This document shows, one piece after another, positions 34,842 through 43,688 of a stretch of DNA of 64,000 nt. Position 1 is the first letter of the stretch. Each line of letters starts with the position of its first letter. Origin of the DNA: Blautia sp. AF19-10LB (GTDB taxonomy: Bacteria; Bacillota; Clostridia; Lachnospirales; Lachnospiraceae); contig NZ_QTWS01000003.1 of assembly GCF_003461245.1 (NCBI RefSeq), forward strand, positions 137,209 through 201,208, written 5' to 3'. The notes below the pieces were generated by a model. The model was not told the origin of the DNA and made no database searches. It saw nothing but the letters and a program-made list of their open reading frames with translations. Made by a program: the position numbers and the translations under genes.

Positions 34842-36515
34842 TTATAAATTTGTTTTGCGTTCTTTCGGGAAGGTCATGGTGATCTCGGTTCCTTTGCCAA
34901 CTTCGCTGAGCATCTTGAGTGTGCCGCCGAGGAAGGTAACGCCATGTTTCACGATCGACAGGCCCAGTCCAGTGCCGCCGATGGATTTGGAGTGGCTTTT
35001 GTCTACGCGATAGAAGCGTTCGAAGACTCTGCTGCGGTCTTCTCTCGGGATTCCGATGCCGTTGTCTTTGACGCGGATCTCTACGCTTTCTCCAAGATCC
35101 TGCAGATGGATGCTTACCGTACCGTCATCTCTGTTATACTTGATTCCGTTATCACACAAATTATAGATCACTTCTTCCAGTATCGGACGAACTGTACAGA
35201 AGACCAGTTTCTCGCCGTCAATAAAGAGATGTACGTTCTTCTTTGCTGCGATTTCTTTCAGGTTTCCGCAGACATTCTTTACTACGGCATATGCATCTAC
35301 TTTTTCCCACTCATATGGGTTTTCTCCCTCGTCAAGCTGTGAGATCTTGATGGTATCTTCCACAAGATGGATCAGTCTCTGTGCTTCCCGGTAAATCCTT
35401 CCGGCAAACTTCCGAATGTCTTCTTCCTGTACCAGACCGCCCTCTATGATCTCTGCAAAACCAGAGATAGATGTCAATGGTGTCTTGAGTTCATGTGATA
35501 CATTTGCAGAAAATTCTCTCCGCAGGTTCTCCCTCTCCATCTTTTCGGTTTCATTGACAAGAAGCAGAACTGCACCTGCAACTTTAGTATCTCTGAATAC
35601 CGGATTGGCGATAAGCTGAACATATTCGCCATCTAGCTGCAGCATCGCACTGCCATGACGACCGCCCAGGACTTCCTCGATCACCTTGCGGAAATCCTCA
35701 TTCCTGTCAAGAGAATAAACGCTTTCTCCTGTCTTTGGTTCCCGTACCTGGAACATTCTCCATACACTGGAATTCCCAGAAAGAATGATCGTATATGCAT
35801 CAATGACCAGCAGTCCTTCCTGCATGTTTTCGGTGATGATCTGGAATTCTTCCTGGTTTCGGCGTGCCGTTTCAAGCTGTGTCTGGATCTGGCGGTTCTG
35901 CTTATGGATCCTGCTGAGGAGCGGACCCACTTCCTCATAGATCTGGTTTTCTTCCGGGTGATCCAGATCCAGTTCGTTGATCGGTTTAACGATATTTGCA
36001 GACATACGCGCCGCTGCGAATCCTGCAAGGAACAACATTATGACTGCAATACAAAGAACCGGGGGAACAAGCTGAAGCATCAGTGCAAAGACAGAAGACT
36101 GTGTGCCTGCCACACGAAGGACAGAACCATTGGTAAGCTTTAACGCATAATAAACTGTCTTTTCAGACAGTGTCTTTGACATTCGTTCCGCATATCCGCT
36201 CCCATTTTCCAGTGCTTCCTGAACTTCTTTACGATCGTTGTGGTTTTCCATGGAAGATGCATCTGCCTGGCTGTCATAAAGTACCGTTCCTGACGCATCC
36301 ATATAGGTAATACGGGCGTCTTTCTGCTTTATCTGTTCCAGATAATCAACGCCGCTTTGTTCTACCCCATACGCCAGATAGGAAGCTTCTTTCTCGAGCT
36401 CCCCATCTAACTGCTTTCCAAAATATTGATACAAAACGCCCAGTACAAAGGCACTTCCCAGTATCAGGATCATTGCTGAAGCCAGGACAGTTGATCTGAA
36501 TATCTTTTTTGTCAA
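34842..36515 (-). CDS. phoR: PhoR-like sensor histidine kinase
   Basis: 557 residues. Two membrane helices (about 9-31 and 147-172) bracket an extracellular sensor domain. A HAMP-like linker and a PAS domain (about 220-310, MQEGLLVIDAYTIIL) follow, then the HisKA motif FSANVSHELKTPLTSISG (phospho-accepting His about 340) and ATPase boxes NLCDNGIKYN, DNGIGIPRED and GGTGLGLSIVKH. Its ATG overlaps the phoU TGA (ATGA). Position after pstSCAB-phoU points to phosphate sensing. Odd point: the partner response regulator phoB, normally adjacent, is absent; the only regulator in the window is at 53305-53964 with its own kinase. Confidence 0.9.
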   Translation of the reverse strand: MTKKIFRSTVLASAMILILGSAFVLGVLYQYFGKQLDGELEKEASYLAYGVEQSGVDYLEQIKQKDARITYMDASGTVLYDSQADASSMENHNDRKEVQEALENGSGYAERMSKTLSEKTVYYALKLTNGSVLRVAGTQSSVFALMLQLVPPVLCIAVIMLFLAGFAAARMSANIVKPINELDLDHPEENQIYEEVGPLLSRIHKQNRQIQTQLETARRNQEEFQIITENMQEGLLVIDAYTIILSGNSSVWRMFQVREPKTGESVYSLDRNEDFRKVIEEVLGGRHGSAMLQLDGEYVQLIANPVFRDTKVAGAVLLLVNETEKMERENLRREFSANVSHELKTPLTSISGFAEIIEGGLVQEEDIRKFAGRIYREAQRLIHLVEDTIKISQLDEGENPYEWEKVDAYAVVKNVCGNLKEIAAKKNVHLFIDGEKLVFCTVRPILEEVIYNLCDNGIKYNRDDGTVSIHLQDLGESVEIRVKDNGIGIPREDRSRVFERFYRVDKSHSKSIGGTGLGLSIVKHGVTFLGGTLKMLSEVGKGTEITMTFPKERKTNL

Positions 36516-37174
36516 GCCTGGTTTCCTCCCATTTGATGTTCATTGTTTCTGTGGCTGCCAGTGATCGCATATTCAACCCATTCTGCGATATTCACCGCAT
36601 GGTCTCCGATACGCTCCATATATTTGGCCGTCATAAGGAGATCAAGTCCTGCTTTTGCATCCAGATTCTGGTACATCAGTGTCGCCAGTTCTTCCTTGAC
36701 CTGATTAAAAGCGTCATCTACCTGGTCATCATCATCAATGACTTTGCGGCAGAGTTTCAGATCTTTTTTTACAAACGCATCGACGCTTTCTGTCACCATG
36801 CGGACAGTCATTTCTGCCATCTTTCCGATCAGTTCCGGAACCTCCACATGATTCGTCTCGATAAACTGAGAAAGATCAGCGATATCCGCCGCCTGGTCTC
36901 CGATACGCTCCATGTCTGAGATCATTTTGAGTACTGCTGAAACCTCTCGCAGATCTCTTGCCACAGGCTGCTGGTGAAGCAAAATACGCATGCAGTGATT
37001 CTCGATCTCTCGCTCTTTTGTATCGATTTCTCTGTCTGTATCGAAGATCTCTCTGATACAGTTCTCGCCACGGATCGCTCTGTTTGAAAGTGAGATCACC
37101 TTCTCACAGAGACTTCCCATTGTGATCATCTGTACATGAAGTTCTTCAAGCTGCCGTTCGAAATGTGTTGCCAT
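36512..37174 (-). CDS. phoU: Phosphate transport system regulator PhoU
   Basis: 220 residues, two PhoU helical repeats: MGSLCEKVISLSNRAI in the first and MAEMTVRMVTESVDAFVKKD in the second, with metal-binding ERIGDQAADIAD and ERIGDHAVNIAEW motifs. It connects PstB and PhoR, repressing the kinase when phosphate is plentiful. Two starts are possible: a TTG at 37178-37180 overlapping the pstB TGA, or the ATG at 37172-37174. GGGAGG is 5 nt from the TTG and 11 nt from the ATG. I list the ATG, but the TTG (two residues longer) is equally plausible. Coupled to phoR by ATGA. Confidence 0.93.
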   Translation of the reverse strand: MATHFERQLEELHVQMITMGSLCEKVISLSNRAIRGENCIREIFDTDREIDTKEREIENHCMRILLHQQPVARDLREVSAVLKMISDMERIGDQAADIADLSQFIETNHVEVPELIGKMAEMTVRMVTESVDAFVKKDLKLCRKVIDDDDQVDDAFNQVKEELATLMYQNLDAKAGLDLLMTAKYMERIGDHAVNIAEWVEYAITGSHRNNEHQMGGNQA

Positions 37175-37176
37175 GA

Positions 37177-37935
37177 TCAACCAAACCTCCCTGTAATATA
37201 ATCCTCGGTTCTTTTATCCTTCGGCATAGAAAACAAGGTATCTGTATCATTAAATTCTACCACTTCTCCCAGAAGGAAGAAAGCTGTTTTGTCAGAAATT
37301 CGAGTTGCCTGCTGCATGTTATGAGTAACGATCACGATCGTATAATCGCCCTTCAGTTCCATTGCAAGTTCCTCGATCTTGGATGTGGAGATCGGGTCGA
37401 GTGCGGAGGTCGGCTCATCCATCAAAAGGACTTCCGGCTGTACTGCCAGTGCTCTTGCAATGCAGAGTCTCTGCTGCTGTCCACCGGACATTCCGAGGGC
37501 ACTTTTCTTTAATCTGTCTTTTACTTCGTCCCAGATTGCAGCGTCACGGAGAGATTTTTCAACGATCTCATCCAGTTTTGCCTTGGAACGGATCCCGTGT
37601 GTTCTCGGTCCATATGCAATGTTATCGTAAATGCTCATCGGAAACGGATTCGGCTTCTGGAATACCATTCCGACTCTTTTACGGAGAACATTGACATCCA
37701 TATCACCGTAGATATCTTCGCCGTCAAGCTCTACTCTTCCGGTGATCTTACATCCTTCTACAAGGTCATTCATACGGTTCAGAGACTTCAGAAGTGTGGA
37801 TTTACCACATCCACTCGGTCCGATAAAAGCAGTAATTTCTTTTTCCGGAATATGCATATTGATGTCTTTCAGCGCATGAAAATTTCCATAAAAAAGGTTC
37901 ATATCTTCGATTGAAAGTTTAATATTATCACTCAT
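37177..37935 (-). CDS. pstB: Phosphate ABC transporter ATP-binding protein PstB
   Basis: 252 residues, standard size. Walker [10 protein letters not shown] (about 39-47), signature [17 protein letters not shown], Walker [14 protein letters not shown] and the H-loop [13 protein letters not shown] are all present. It powers phosphate import through PstA-PstC. It follows pstA by 6 bp and runs into phoU, consistent with a single pstSCAB-phoU-phoR transcript. Confidence 0.97.
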   Translation of the reverse strand: MSDNIKLSIEDMNLFYGNFHALKDINMHIPEKEITAFIGPSGCGKSTLLKSLNRMNDLVEGCKITGRVELDGEDIYGDMDVNVLRKRVGMVFQKPNPFPMSIYDNIAYGPRTHGIRSKAKLDEIVEKSLRDAAIWDEVKDRLKKSALGMSGGQQQRLCIARALAVQPEVLLMDEPTSALDPISTSKIEELAMELKGDYTIVIVTHNMQQATRISDKTAFFLLGEVVEFNDTDTLFSMPKDKRTEDYITGRFG

Positions 37936-37941
37936 TTTCTG

Positions 37942-38847
37942 TTATCCTTTCGCGATACATTTTGCCACCATACCGGATAAACCGTTGATGAGCAGTACAA
38001 ATAAGAGAATCACAACTGCTGTCGCAGATGCCTGGTTCATATGAAGACCTTCGCTGGAAAGTACATACATATGAAGTGCCAGTGTACGTCCGGATCCCAT
38101 CAGATTCGGAACCTGTGCAACCGTTCCTGAAGTATAGAGGAGTGCTGCTGTTTCACCAATGATACGTCCAATTGCAAGAATGATACCGGCAAGGATTCCC
38201 GGTACTGCGGAAGGAAGTACGATCGTAAAAATAGTACGAAGTTTACCTGCTCCAAGTCCGAAACTTGCCTCTCTGTAGGAGTCCGGAACAGCTTTTAATG
38301 CTTCTTCAGAAGTACGCATGATAAGTGGAAGCACCATGATGACCAGGGTACATGCGCCTGCCAGGAGTGACATTCCCCAGTGGAGTGCTGTTACAAAAAA
38401 CAGCATACCAAACAGACCAAATACGATAGACGGAATACCGGAAAGTGTCTCGGCTGTGATACGGATGATCTGTATCAGTTTGTTTCCTTTTTTTGCATAT
38501 TCTACCAGGTAGATTGCTGCGAAGATTCCAAGCGGTGCGGCAATCACGAGGGATAAAGCAGTCATGATAAAGGTATTTATCAGAGACGGCATCAGAGAAA
38601 CATTATCAGAAGTATATTCCAGGCTGAAAAGGCTTGGTGTCAGATATGGAATACCTTTGACAAGGATGTATGCCACCAGGAAGATCAGCACGGAAAAAGT
38701 AACGATTGCTGCTCCTACAGTGAGAAGTGCAAGCACTCCTGAGCCTGGATGACGCAGGTAGGAACGGATACGGTCCGCTGTTGATGTCTGATTTCTTTTT
38801 TTCATATTTTCCACCGTCGGATCTATTGCTGCTGCATTAGTTTGCAT
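37942..38847 (-). CDS. pstA: Phosphate ABC transporter permease PstA
   Basis: 301 residues. A polar N-terminal tail of about 35 residues, then six membrane helices. The PstA EAA-loop region reads EEALKAVPDSYREASFGLGAGKLRTI, here split by context, and the SGIPSIVFGLFGM motif is conserved. RBS GGAGG precedes the ATG, and the first 11 bp overlap the end of pstC. Forms the inner-membrane channel with PstC. Confidence 0.96.
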   Translation of the reverse strand: MQTNAAAIDPTVENMKKRNQTSTADRIRSYLRHPGSGVLALLTVGAAIVTFSVLIFLVAYILVKGIPYLTPSLFSLEYTSDNVSLMPSLINTFIMTALSLVIAAPLGIFAAIYLVEYAKKGNKLIQIIRITAETLSGIPSIVFGLFGMLFFVTALHWGMSLLAGACTLVIMVLPLIMRTSEEALKAVPDSYREASFGLGAGKLRTIFTIVLPSAVPGILAGIILAIGRIIGETAALLYTSGTVAQVPNLMGSGRTLALHMYVLSSEGLHMNQASATAVVILLFVLLINGLSGMVAKCIAKG

Positions 38848-39694
38848 GTTCTGACCTCCTGTTCAGCAGAGAAAGACTCAGGTTGATGATCAGAATGAAT
38901 ACAAAAAGTACCACTCCTGTTGCGATCAGTGCTTCTCTGTGAAGGCCTGTCGCATAACCCATTTCTGTTACGATATTTGCAGTCATTGTTCGAAGTCCTT
39001 TGAGCAGTCCTGCAGGCATTCTTGCCTGGTTTCCGGCTACCATGATGACCGCCATTGTCTCACCGATCGCACGTCCGATTCCAAGGACAACTGCTGCGAG
39101 AATACCGGATTTTGCTGCCGGGAGCATGACCATAAAGATGCTTCTTTCTTTTGTTGCACCCAGTGCCAGGGAGCCTTCATAATAGCTTTCCGGTACACTT
39201 CTGAGTGCAGATTCTGTAGGTCCAATGATCGTCGGAAGGATCATGATCGCCAGAAGAAGGGACGCTGCCAGCCAGCTTGTTCCTGTTCCACCGAAGGTGT
39301 TTCGGATCAGCGGTACCATCAGTACCAGACCGAAGAAACCATATACGATGGATGGAACACCTGCCATCAGTTCAATTCCTGATTTCAGCGGCCGGTAAAT
39401 TTTTTGTGGACAGTAGCGTGCCATGAACACGGATGTAAACAATGCGATCGGAACACCGATCAGGATTGCTCCGCCTGTTACATAAATGCTGGCGATGATC
39501 ATCGGGAAAATTCCGAATTTATCGTTGGATGGTTTCCAGGTTGTTCCAAGAAGGAACTTCACTGGTCCGATCTTTGCGATGGCAGGAAGTCCGTTCGCAA
39601 ACAGGAACAGACAGATCAGAAATACTGCCAGAACGGATGCACAGGCTGCGACCATAAATACGACTTTCATAGCCTGTTCTTTAAATTTATTCAT
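38837..39694 (-). CDS. pstC: Phosphate ABC transporter permease PstC
   Basis: 285 residues with six membrane helices. Conserved permease motifs are AGVPSIVYGFFGLVLM and ESALRSVPESYYEGSLALGATKE. Overlaps pstA by 11 bp, suggesting coupled translation. It follows pstS after an 83-bp gap that contains an attenuator-like hairpin. Confidence 0.96.
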   Translation of the reverse strand: MNKFKEQAMKVVFMVAACASVLAVFLICLFLFANGLPAIAKIGPVKFLLGTTWKPSNDKFGIFPMIIASIYVTGGAILIGVPIALFTSVFMARYCPQKIYRPLKSGIELMAGVPSIVYGFFGLVLMVPLIRNTFGGTGTSWLAASLLLAIMILPTIIGPTESALRSVPESYYEGSLALGATKERSIFMVMLPAAKSGILAAVVLGIGRAIGETMAVIMVAGNQARMPAGLLKGLRTMTANIVTEMGYATGLHREALIATGVVLFVFILIINLSLSLLNRRSEHAN

Positions 39695-39730
39695 ACAGGA
39701 CTCTTCCTCTCTCCTAAATAAACATACAAG

Positions 39731-39750
39731 AAGCCCGGCAAACCGAGCCT
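39731..39750 (-). terminator. Attenuator hairpin between pstS and pstC
   Basis: Minus-strand stem AGGCTCGG-TTTG-CCGGGCTT (8 pairs, two G-T) followed by CTTGTATGTTTATTT. Probably keeps pstS expression above that of the permeases. Confidence 0.55.
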
Positions 39751-39777
39751 CTGTTCTGTCACTCTGTATCTTCTGTC

Positions 39778-40641
39778 TTACTTAGCCAGGTCTTCCCAAG
39801 TGGTGGTTTCACCTGTAAAGATGGATTTCACCTGATCACTGGTCAGATCATCAATATCGTTTGAAGTGTTTACTACAACTGCGATACCGTCTCTTGCGAT
39901 CTCAGTTGCTGTAAGGTTTTCGCTTGTCTCTTCATCTTTGAGGTCACGGGATGCCATACCGATGTCGCAGATTCCTTCTGCTGCGGATGTGATACCCGTT
40001 GTGGAATCGCTCTGCTGTACTTCTACAGTGATCTTTCCGCCGTTTGCTTTTTCGTATGCTTCTTTCAGTTTTTCCATAACCGGTGTTACAGAAGAAGAAC
40101 CAGCTACAACAACTTTACCTTCTGCATCGCTCTGCTCGTAAGCTGCTGCATCATCTGCTACTTTGATGTATCCGTTGTCTTCTACGATCTGCTGTCCGTC
40201 AGAGCTCATGATGTAGTTTTCGAAATCCTGAGCTGCATCGCTGAGGCTGTCAGTTGTTATGATATTGAACGGACGGGATACTTTGTATGTATCGTTTGCA
40301 ACGTTTTCTGCGGATGCTTCTGCACCGTCGATCTTGACTGCTTTTACTGTGTCATTCAGAGAACCAAGGGAAATATATCCGATCGCATTCTCATCGCCAG
40401 CTACTGTTGTCATCATAACGGAAGTGCTGTTTGTGATGCTTGCATCCTCTGTTGTCATATCTACTTTTTCATCGCCCTGTTTTTCTTCAATTCCAAACAG
40501 TTCGATAAATGCTCCTCTTGTACCTGAACCGTCTTCACGGGAAATTACATCAATTGTTCCGCTTGCTGCGCTTGCTACAGATGCAAATGCGGTTGTTCCA
40601 ATAAGTGCTGCTGTTACGATTGCGAGAAATTTTTTCTTCAT
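39778..40641 (-). CDS. pstS: Phosphate-binding protein PstS with halves in permuted order
   Basis: 287 residues, signal peptide MKKKFLAIVTAALIG...SVASA without a lipobox Cys. The first half of the mature protein (about 30-165) starts ISREDGSGTRGAFIELFG, which in ordinary PstS lies in the second half. The second half starts VVVAGSSSVTPVMEKLKEAY and ends IFTGETTTWEDLAK, which normally is the N-terminal half. The protein thus looks circularly permuted while keeping phosphate-contact segments (SGTRGAF, GSSSVTP, STTGITSA). I recall similar order in other Clostridia PstS. RBS GAGGAG. First gene of the pst operon, behind a Pho-box-like repeat array. Confidence 0.92.
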   Translation of the reverse strand: MKKKFLAIVTAALIGTTAFASVASAASGTIDVISREDGSGTRGAFIELFGIEEKQGDEKVDMTTEDASITNSTSVMMTTVAGDENAIGYISLGSLNDTVKAVKIDGAEASAENVANDTYKVSRPFNIITTDSLSDAAQDFENYIMSSDGQQIVEDNGYIKVADDAAAYEQSDAEGKVVVAGSSSVTPVMEKLKEAYEKANGGKITVEVQQSDSTTGITSAAEGICDIGMASRDLKDEETSENLTATEIARDGIAVVVNTSNDIDDLTSDQVKSIFTGETTTWEDLAK

Positions 40642-40704
40642 AATAATAAATCTCCTCTTTATTTTGCTTTATTTAATTTTTTGTTTTCCTCATTGACAAC
40701 TGCA

Positions 40705-40776
40705 ATTATATGAACGCAAAGTAAAATGCAAAATCGTAACCTTGTAAAATCTTTGTAAAAAGCTCCGGGTAAAAAT
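40705..40776 (-). promoter_or_regulatory. pst operon promoter with Pho-box-like repeats
   Basis: Minus-strand TATAAT (40705-40710) has no good -35 (TTTTGC at the 17-nt position). Upstream, TTTTACA repeats (TGTAAAA on the plus strand at 40743-40749 and 40754-40760) are spaced exactly 11 bp, with related GTAAAA/GCAAAA copies at 40720-40733 and 40769. The known Gram-positive PhoP/PhoB box is TT(A/T)ACA repeated at about 11 bp. Activation under phosphate limitation is inferred. Confidence 0.65.
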
Positions 40777-40778
40777 CT

Positions 40779-40807
40779 TTGACCTGCATCTCAAATATCG
40801 TTATAAT
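40779..40807 (+). promoter_or_regulatory. Promoter of the aldo/keto reductase gene
   Basis: TTGACC (40779-40784), 17-nt spacer, TATAAT (40802-40807). Divergent from pstS. Confidence 0.75.
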
Positions 40808-40861
40808 GAAGCTATATCTGATTCTACTTTTAATGAAATAACAGGAAAGGTACTTATTATT

Positions 40862-41824
40862 ATGAGAAAAATAACGATTATGAACACAGACCTTGAACTT
40901 TCACCTATGGGAATGGGATGTGTGAATGCCGGGATCAAATGGGATGGCGAGGATGCTTTCAGGATTTTTGATGCTTTTCTTGATATGGGTGGTACTGTTT
41001 ACGATACTGCCCGTGTATATTCTGACTGGATCCCATCTGAGATCGGACGCAGCGAACGTGTCCTTGGTCAGTGGCTCCGCCAGAGTGGAAAGCGTCACGA
41101 CATCGTCCTTCTCTCCAAGGGCGGTCATCCGGATATGACTCCCTCTGTCCCGGATATGCACGCTTCCAGGATTTCTGCCGAAAATATGCGTAAGGATCTG
41201 GAACTTTCTCTTACTGCACTTGGTACAGATTATATTGATATTTATTTTTATCACAGAGATAATGAGGCGATTCCTGCCGGAGAACTGATCGAGATCATGG
41301 AAGAATTCCGCAAAGAAGGCAAAATCCGCTACTACGCATGCTCTAACTGGAGCACTGCCCGCATGAAAGAAGCAGATGCTTACGCCGCTTCCAAAGGATA
41401 TCGTGGATTTGTCGCAAACGAAGCTCTGTTCAACATTGGTTCTGCTTCCATGCGTCCGCTCGCAGATGATACCCTGGCTGTCATGAATCAGGAAATGCAG
41501 CAATATCATGTCGAAAATCCGCAGAATCTGGCTATGCCGTATATGTCCGTTTGCAGTGGATTTTTCCACAAATTATATGCAGGCGGGGCTGATGCTGTGA
41601 GAAATTCTGAATACTACACTTCTGAGAATCTTAAGGCTGCTGAAGGGCTCCACGGACTGATGGAGGAATACCAGATTTCTCTTACACAGGCAGTCCTTGG
41701 TTATCTCACCTGCCGTGATTTCACCTGCCTGCCGCTCTATGGACCGAGAAATGCAGAGGACCTCAGGGAAGCAATGGAAACCTTCTCTATTCCATTCCTT
41801 AAAGAATATTATCCGGAAGTATAA
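40862..41824 (+). CDS. Aldo/keto reductase
   Basis: 320 residues, a TIM-barrel NADPH-dependent carbonyl reductase. N-terminal LSPMGMGCVNAG, catalytic Asp-Tyr in YDTARVYSD, the catalytic Lys probably in VLLSKGGH, the catalytic His region in DIYFYHRDN, and C-terminal cofactor-binding PLYGPRNAEDLREAM. ACAGGAAAGG lies 12 nt before the ATG. It stands alone, with its own promoter and terminator. Physiological substrate unknown. Confidence 0.9.
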   Translation: MRKITIMNTDLELSPMGMGCVNAGIKWDGEDAFRIFDAFLDMGGTVYDTARVYSDWIPSEIGRSERVLGQWLRQSGKRHDIVLLSKGGHPDMTPSVPDMHASRISAENMRKDLELSLTALGTDYIDIYFYHRDNEAIPAGELIEIMEEFRKEGKIRYYACSNWSTARMKEADAYAASKGYRGFVANEALFNIGSASMRPLADDTLAVMNQEMQQYHVENPQNLAMPYMSVCSGFFHKLYAGGADAVRNSEYYTSENLKAAEGLHGLMEEYQISLTQAVLGYLTCRDFTCLPLYGPRNAEDLREAMETFSIPFLKEYYPEV

Positions 41825-41838
41825 TAATATAGAAAGAA

Positions 41839-41873
41839 AGCCCGCAGTTCCATTCTCTTCTGAACTGCGGGCT
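41839..41873 (+). terminator. Terminator of the aldo/keto reductase gene
   Basis: 12-bp stem AGCCCGCAGTTC/GAACTGCGGGCT followed by CTGTTCTTTTATTT. Confidence 0.85.
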
Positions 41874-41886
41874 CTGTTCTTTTATT

Positions 41887-42345
41887 TCAGACCATACCGT
41901 TTACTGTTTTGTACTTATACAGCATTTCTGCGTGATTCTGTTCTTCTACCTGGATATCAGCAAGCAGCTTACGCACGCCGCTGTCACCGAAAGCAAAAAC
42001 TTCTGAATTATATTCTCCTGATACCAGTTTCTCTGTTGCAATACAGTCTGTTGCCAGAAAAGCATCCTGCTGTTTGTCCTCCGGGGAACTCATGGCTGTG
42101 TAGGTTGCTTTTGGCTGGTAATCTCTTCCGTCACTGTCGTTGCAGTTGCACTGCGGCACTTCGCCGTTCAGTACACGTTCCAGTGAATCGTAATGCTCTC
42201 TCTCCTTCTGCTGCAGCGTCTGGAAAAGATTTTTCAGTTCAGGATCTTTGGCCTGCTGTGCATATCTTCCGTATTTCTCAATACAGCTTTTTTCCTGTGT
42301 CTGTAGATCCTGGATCGTTGTGCGTTCTTTTTCTTTTAATATCAT
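41887..42345 (-). CDS. Spore coat protein, CotF-like
   Basis: 152 residues from the ATG at 42343-42345 (AGAGGAAG upstream; a longer frame adds ten residues without a better RBS). The helical, ferritin-like CotF pattern is clear: QEKSCIEKYGRYAQQAKDPELKNLFQTLQQ and, near the end, LLADIQVEEQNHAEMLYKYK (each split in the protein by other residues). A CNCND patch lies mid-protein. CotF-type proteins occur in endospore coats and also in vegetative Clostridia; its presence supports a spore-forming lineage. Confidence 0.8.
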   Translation of the reverse strand: MILKEKERTTIQDLQTQEKSCIEKYGRYAQQAKDPELKNLFQTLQQKEREHYDSLERVLNGEVPQCNCNDSDGRDYQPKATYTAMSSPEDKQQDAFLATDCIATEKLVSGEYNSEVFAFGDSGVRKLLADIQVEEQNHAEMLYKYKTVNGMV

Positions 42346-42407
42346 CGTATCTGCTTCCTCTCTTTCATTTTGCAATACGATGACAGTATCTGCTGTGGTG
42401 GGGGATT

Positions 42408-42827
42408 TTATGCGTTTTTTCCAAGGATAATTTTAATAAGAAGCTTATCCAGCATGATCGTGCGGTTCCATGGGTTGAGGATCACACCTTCGATTCCATC
42501 GGTCCGGAGTGCGGTCTCAAACAATTTGTCGATGTCCGTCAGAAATGTGGATTTGACGCTGCCGCCGCCTTTCAGTTCTTCTTCAAAGCTGGTAAATGCT
42601 GCCCACCAGTTTCTGCCATCATCTGTTTTGATCGCTTCCAGACGGATCTGGTCGCCGCCTTTTGGCGGTTCTACCGCGATGATGAGCTGACCGCCTTCTT
42701 TCATTCGGCGGCGGATCACGGTAAGAGCATGCGCCAGCATCTCCTGCGTGGTTTCCTTTTGAAGCCCTGCAATTGCCTCTTCTATTTTTTCGTTGCCCTG
42801 TAAGCCTTTGTCTGTGTTGTTGTTCAT
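42408..42827 (-). CDS. SseB-family protein
   Basis: 139 residues. The N-terminal third is helical, followed by an SseB-like alpha/beta domain: LIIAVEPPKGGDQIRL, WWAAFTSFEEELKGG, DIDKLFETALRTDGIEGVIL and the terminal NPWNRTIMLDKLLIKIILG. SseB-like proteins have no established enzymatic role. RBS AAGAAGGAAAAG precedes the ATG. It is 37 bp downstream of a HAD hydrolase gene in the same direction. Confidence 0.78.
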   Translation of the reverse strand: MNNNTDKGLQGNEKIEEAIAGLQKETTQEMLAHALTVIRRRMKEGGQLIIAVEPPKGGDQIRLEAIKTDDGRNWWAAFTSFEEELKGGGSVKSTFLTDIDKLFETALRTDGIEGVILNPWNRTIMLDKLLIKIILGKNA

Positions 42828-42863
42828 GTTTCTTTTCCTTCTTTTTATATAATTACCTGGTAG

Positions 42864-43568
42864 TTACAAAATATTTTTTAATTCTTCCAGTTTGTAAATG
42901 ATGTGATCTGCCACTTTTCCACCATTCTCTCTCGTATTCATGGACTTATCCCCAGAGTGCACAAACCAGCATGTGGACATTCCATATGCCTGTCCACCGG
43001 CAATATCTGCTGTCAGAGAATCTCCGATCATCATACATTCTGATGGATGAATTCCGGAAAATTCTTTCATGCATCCATCAAAAAACTGCTTTCCCGGTTT
43101 GTCTGCACCAATCTTTTCTGATACAAAACAATGCGAAAAATATCTGAGCATATCTGCACTTCTGAGACGGTTGATCTGCTGATCATAAGGGCCATTACTT
43201 GCGGCACATAAGAAGTAATCCTTTTTATATAGATATTCCAGAATTTCTTTCGCACCTTCTACCGGAACGGCGGTCAGATGAAGCAGTCTGCGGAATTCTT
43301 TTTCCATCTCTACACCATCCGCCTGCAATCCAAGATGTGCAAGGATCGCCTGCCAGCGCACATAAAAGAGATTATCCATTGTCAGTTCTCTACGCTCAAT
43401 CTTCTGCCAGATCTTGTTATTTTCCTCTGTAAAAACAGAAAACATTTCCGTTCTGTATTCCAGTCCTGCCTTCTGAAAACATTGCTCCATCCCCCACGCA
43501 GCCCCCGCGTCAAAATCCAGCAGCGTATTGTCAATGTCCAGAAAGAGGACTTTTATCTCATGGTTCAT
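42864..43568 (-). CDS. HAD-superfamily hydrolase, YjjG-like
   Basis: 234 residues. HAD motif I LFLDIDNTLLDFD with both Asp (about 9-21), motif II AASNGPYDQQINRL, motif III Lys in EKIGADKPGKQFF, and motif IV MMIGDSLTADIAGG. The C1 cap helical region is at 25-95. YjjG removes phosphate from non-canonical or 5'-nucleotides, which would suit the nucleoside theme of the window, but the substrate is inferred only from similarity. RBS GAGGAAAG. Confidence 0.88.
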   Translation of the reverse strand: MNHEIKVLFLDIDNTLLDFDAGAAWGMEQCFQKAGLEYRTEMFSVFTEENNKIWQKIERRELTMDNLFYVRWQAILAHLGLQADGVEMEKEFRRLLHLTAVPVEGAKEILEYLYKKDYFLCAASNGPYDQQINRLRSADMLRYFSHCFVSEKIGADKPGKQFFDGCMKEFSGIHPSECMMIGDSLTADIAGGQAYGMSTCWFVHSGDKSMNTRENGGKVADHIIYKLEELKNIL

Positions 43569-43636
43569 ATTGTCTTTCCTCTTGACTTTTTTACATTTAC
43601 CATAACATATATCCTCTATGTTTCCAAGAAAAAAAA

Positions 43637-43679
43637 GAGCTGGCGCTTCACGATTTTTTAATCGTTGAAGCGTCAGCTC
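43637..43679 (-). terminator. Terminator of the secreted 135-residue protein gene
   Basis: Long stem GAGCTGACGCTTCAACGATT/AATCGTGAAGCGCCAGCTC (one mismatch, one bulge) followed by eight T on the minus strand. Confidence 0.92.
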
Positions 43680-43688
43680 CTTTCTAAA

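Noticed and set aside
40720..40776. Periodic TGTAAAA repeats considered as a short CRISPR-like array
   Set aside because: Units are 7 bp with 11-bp period and no spacers; position and spacing fit a Pho box.
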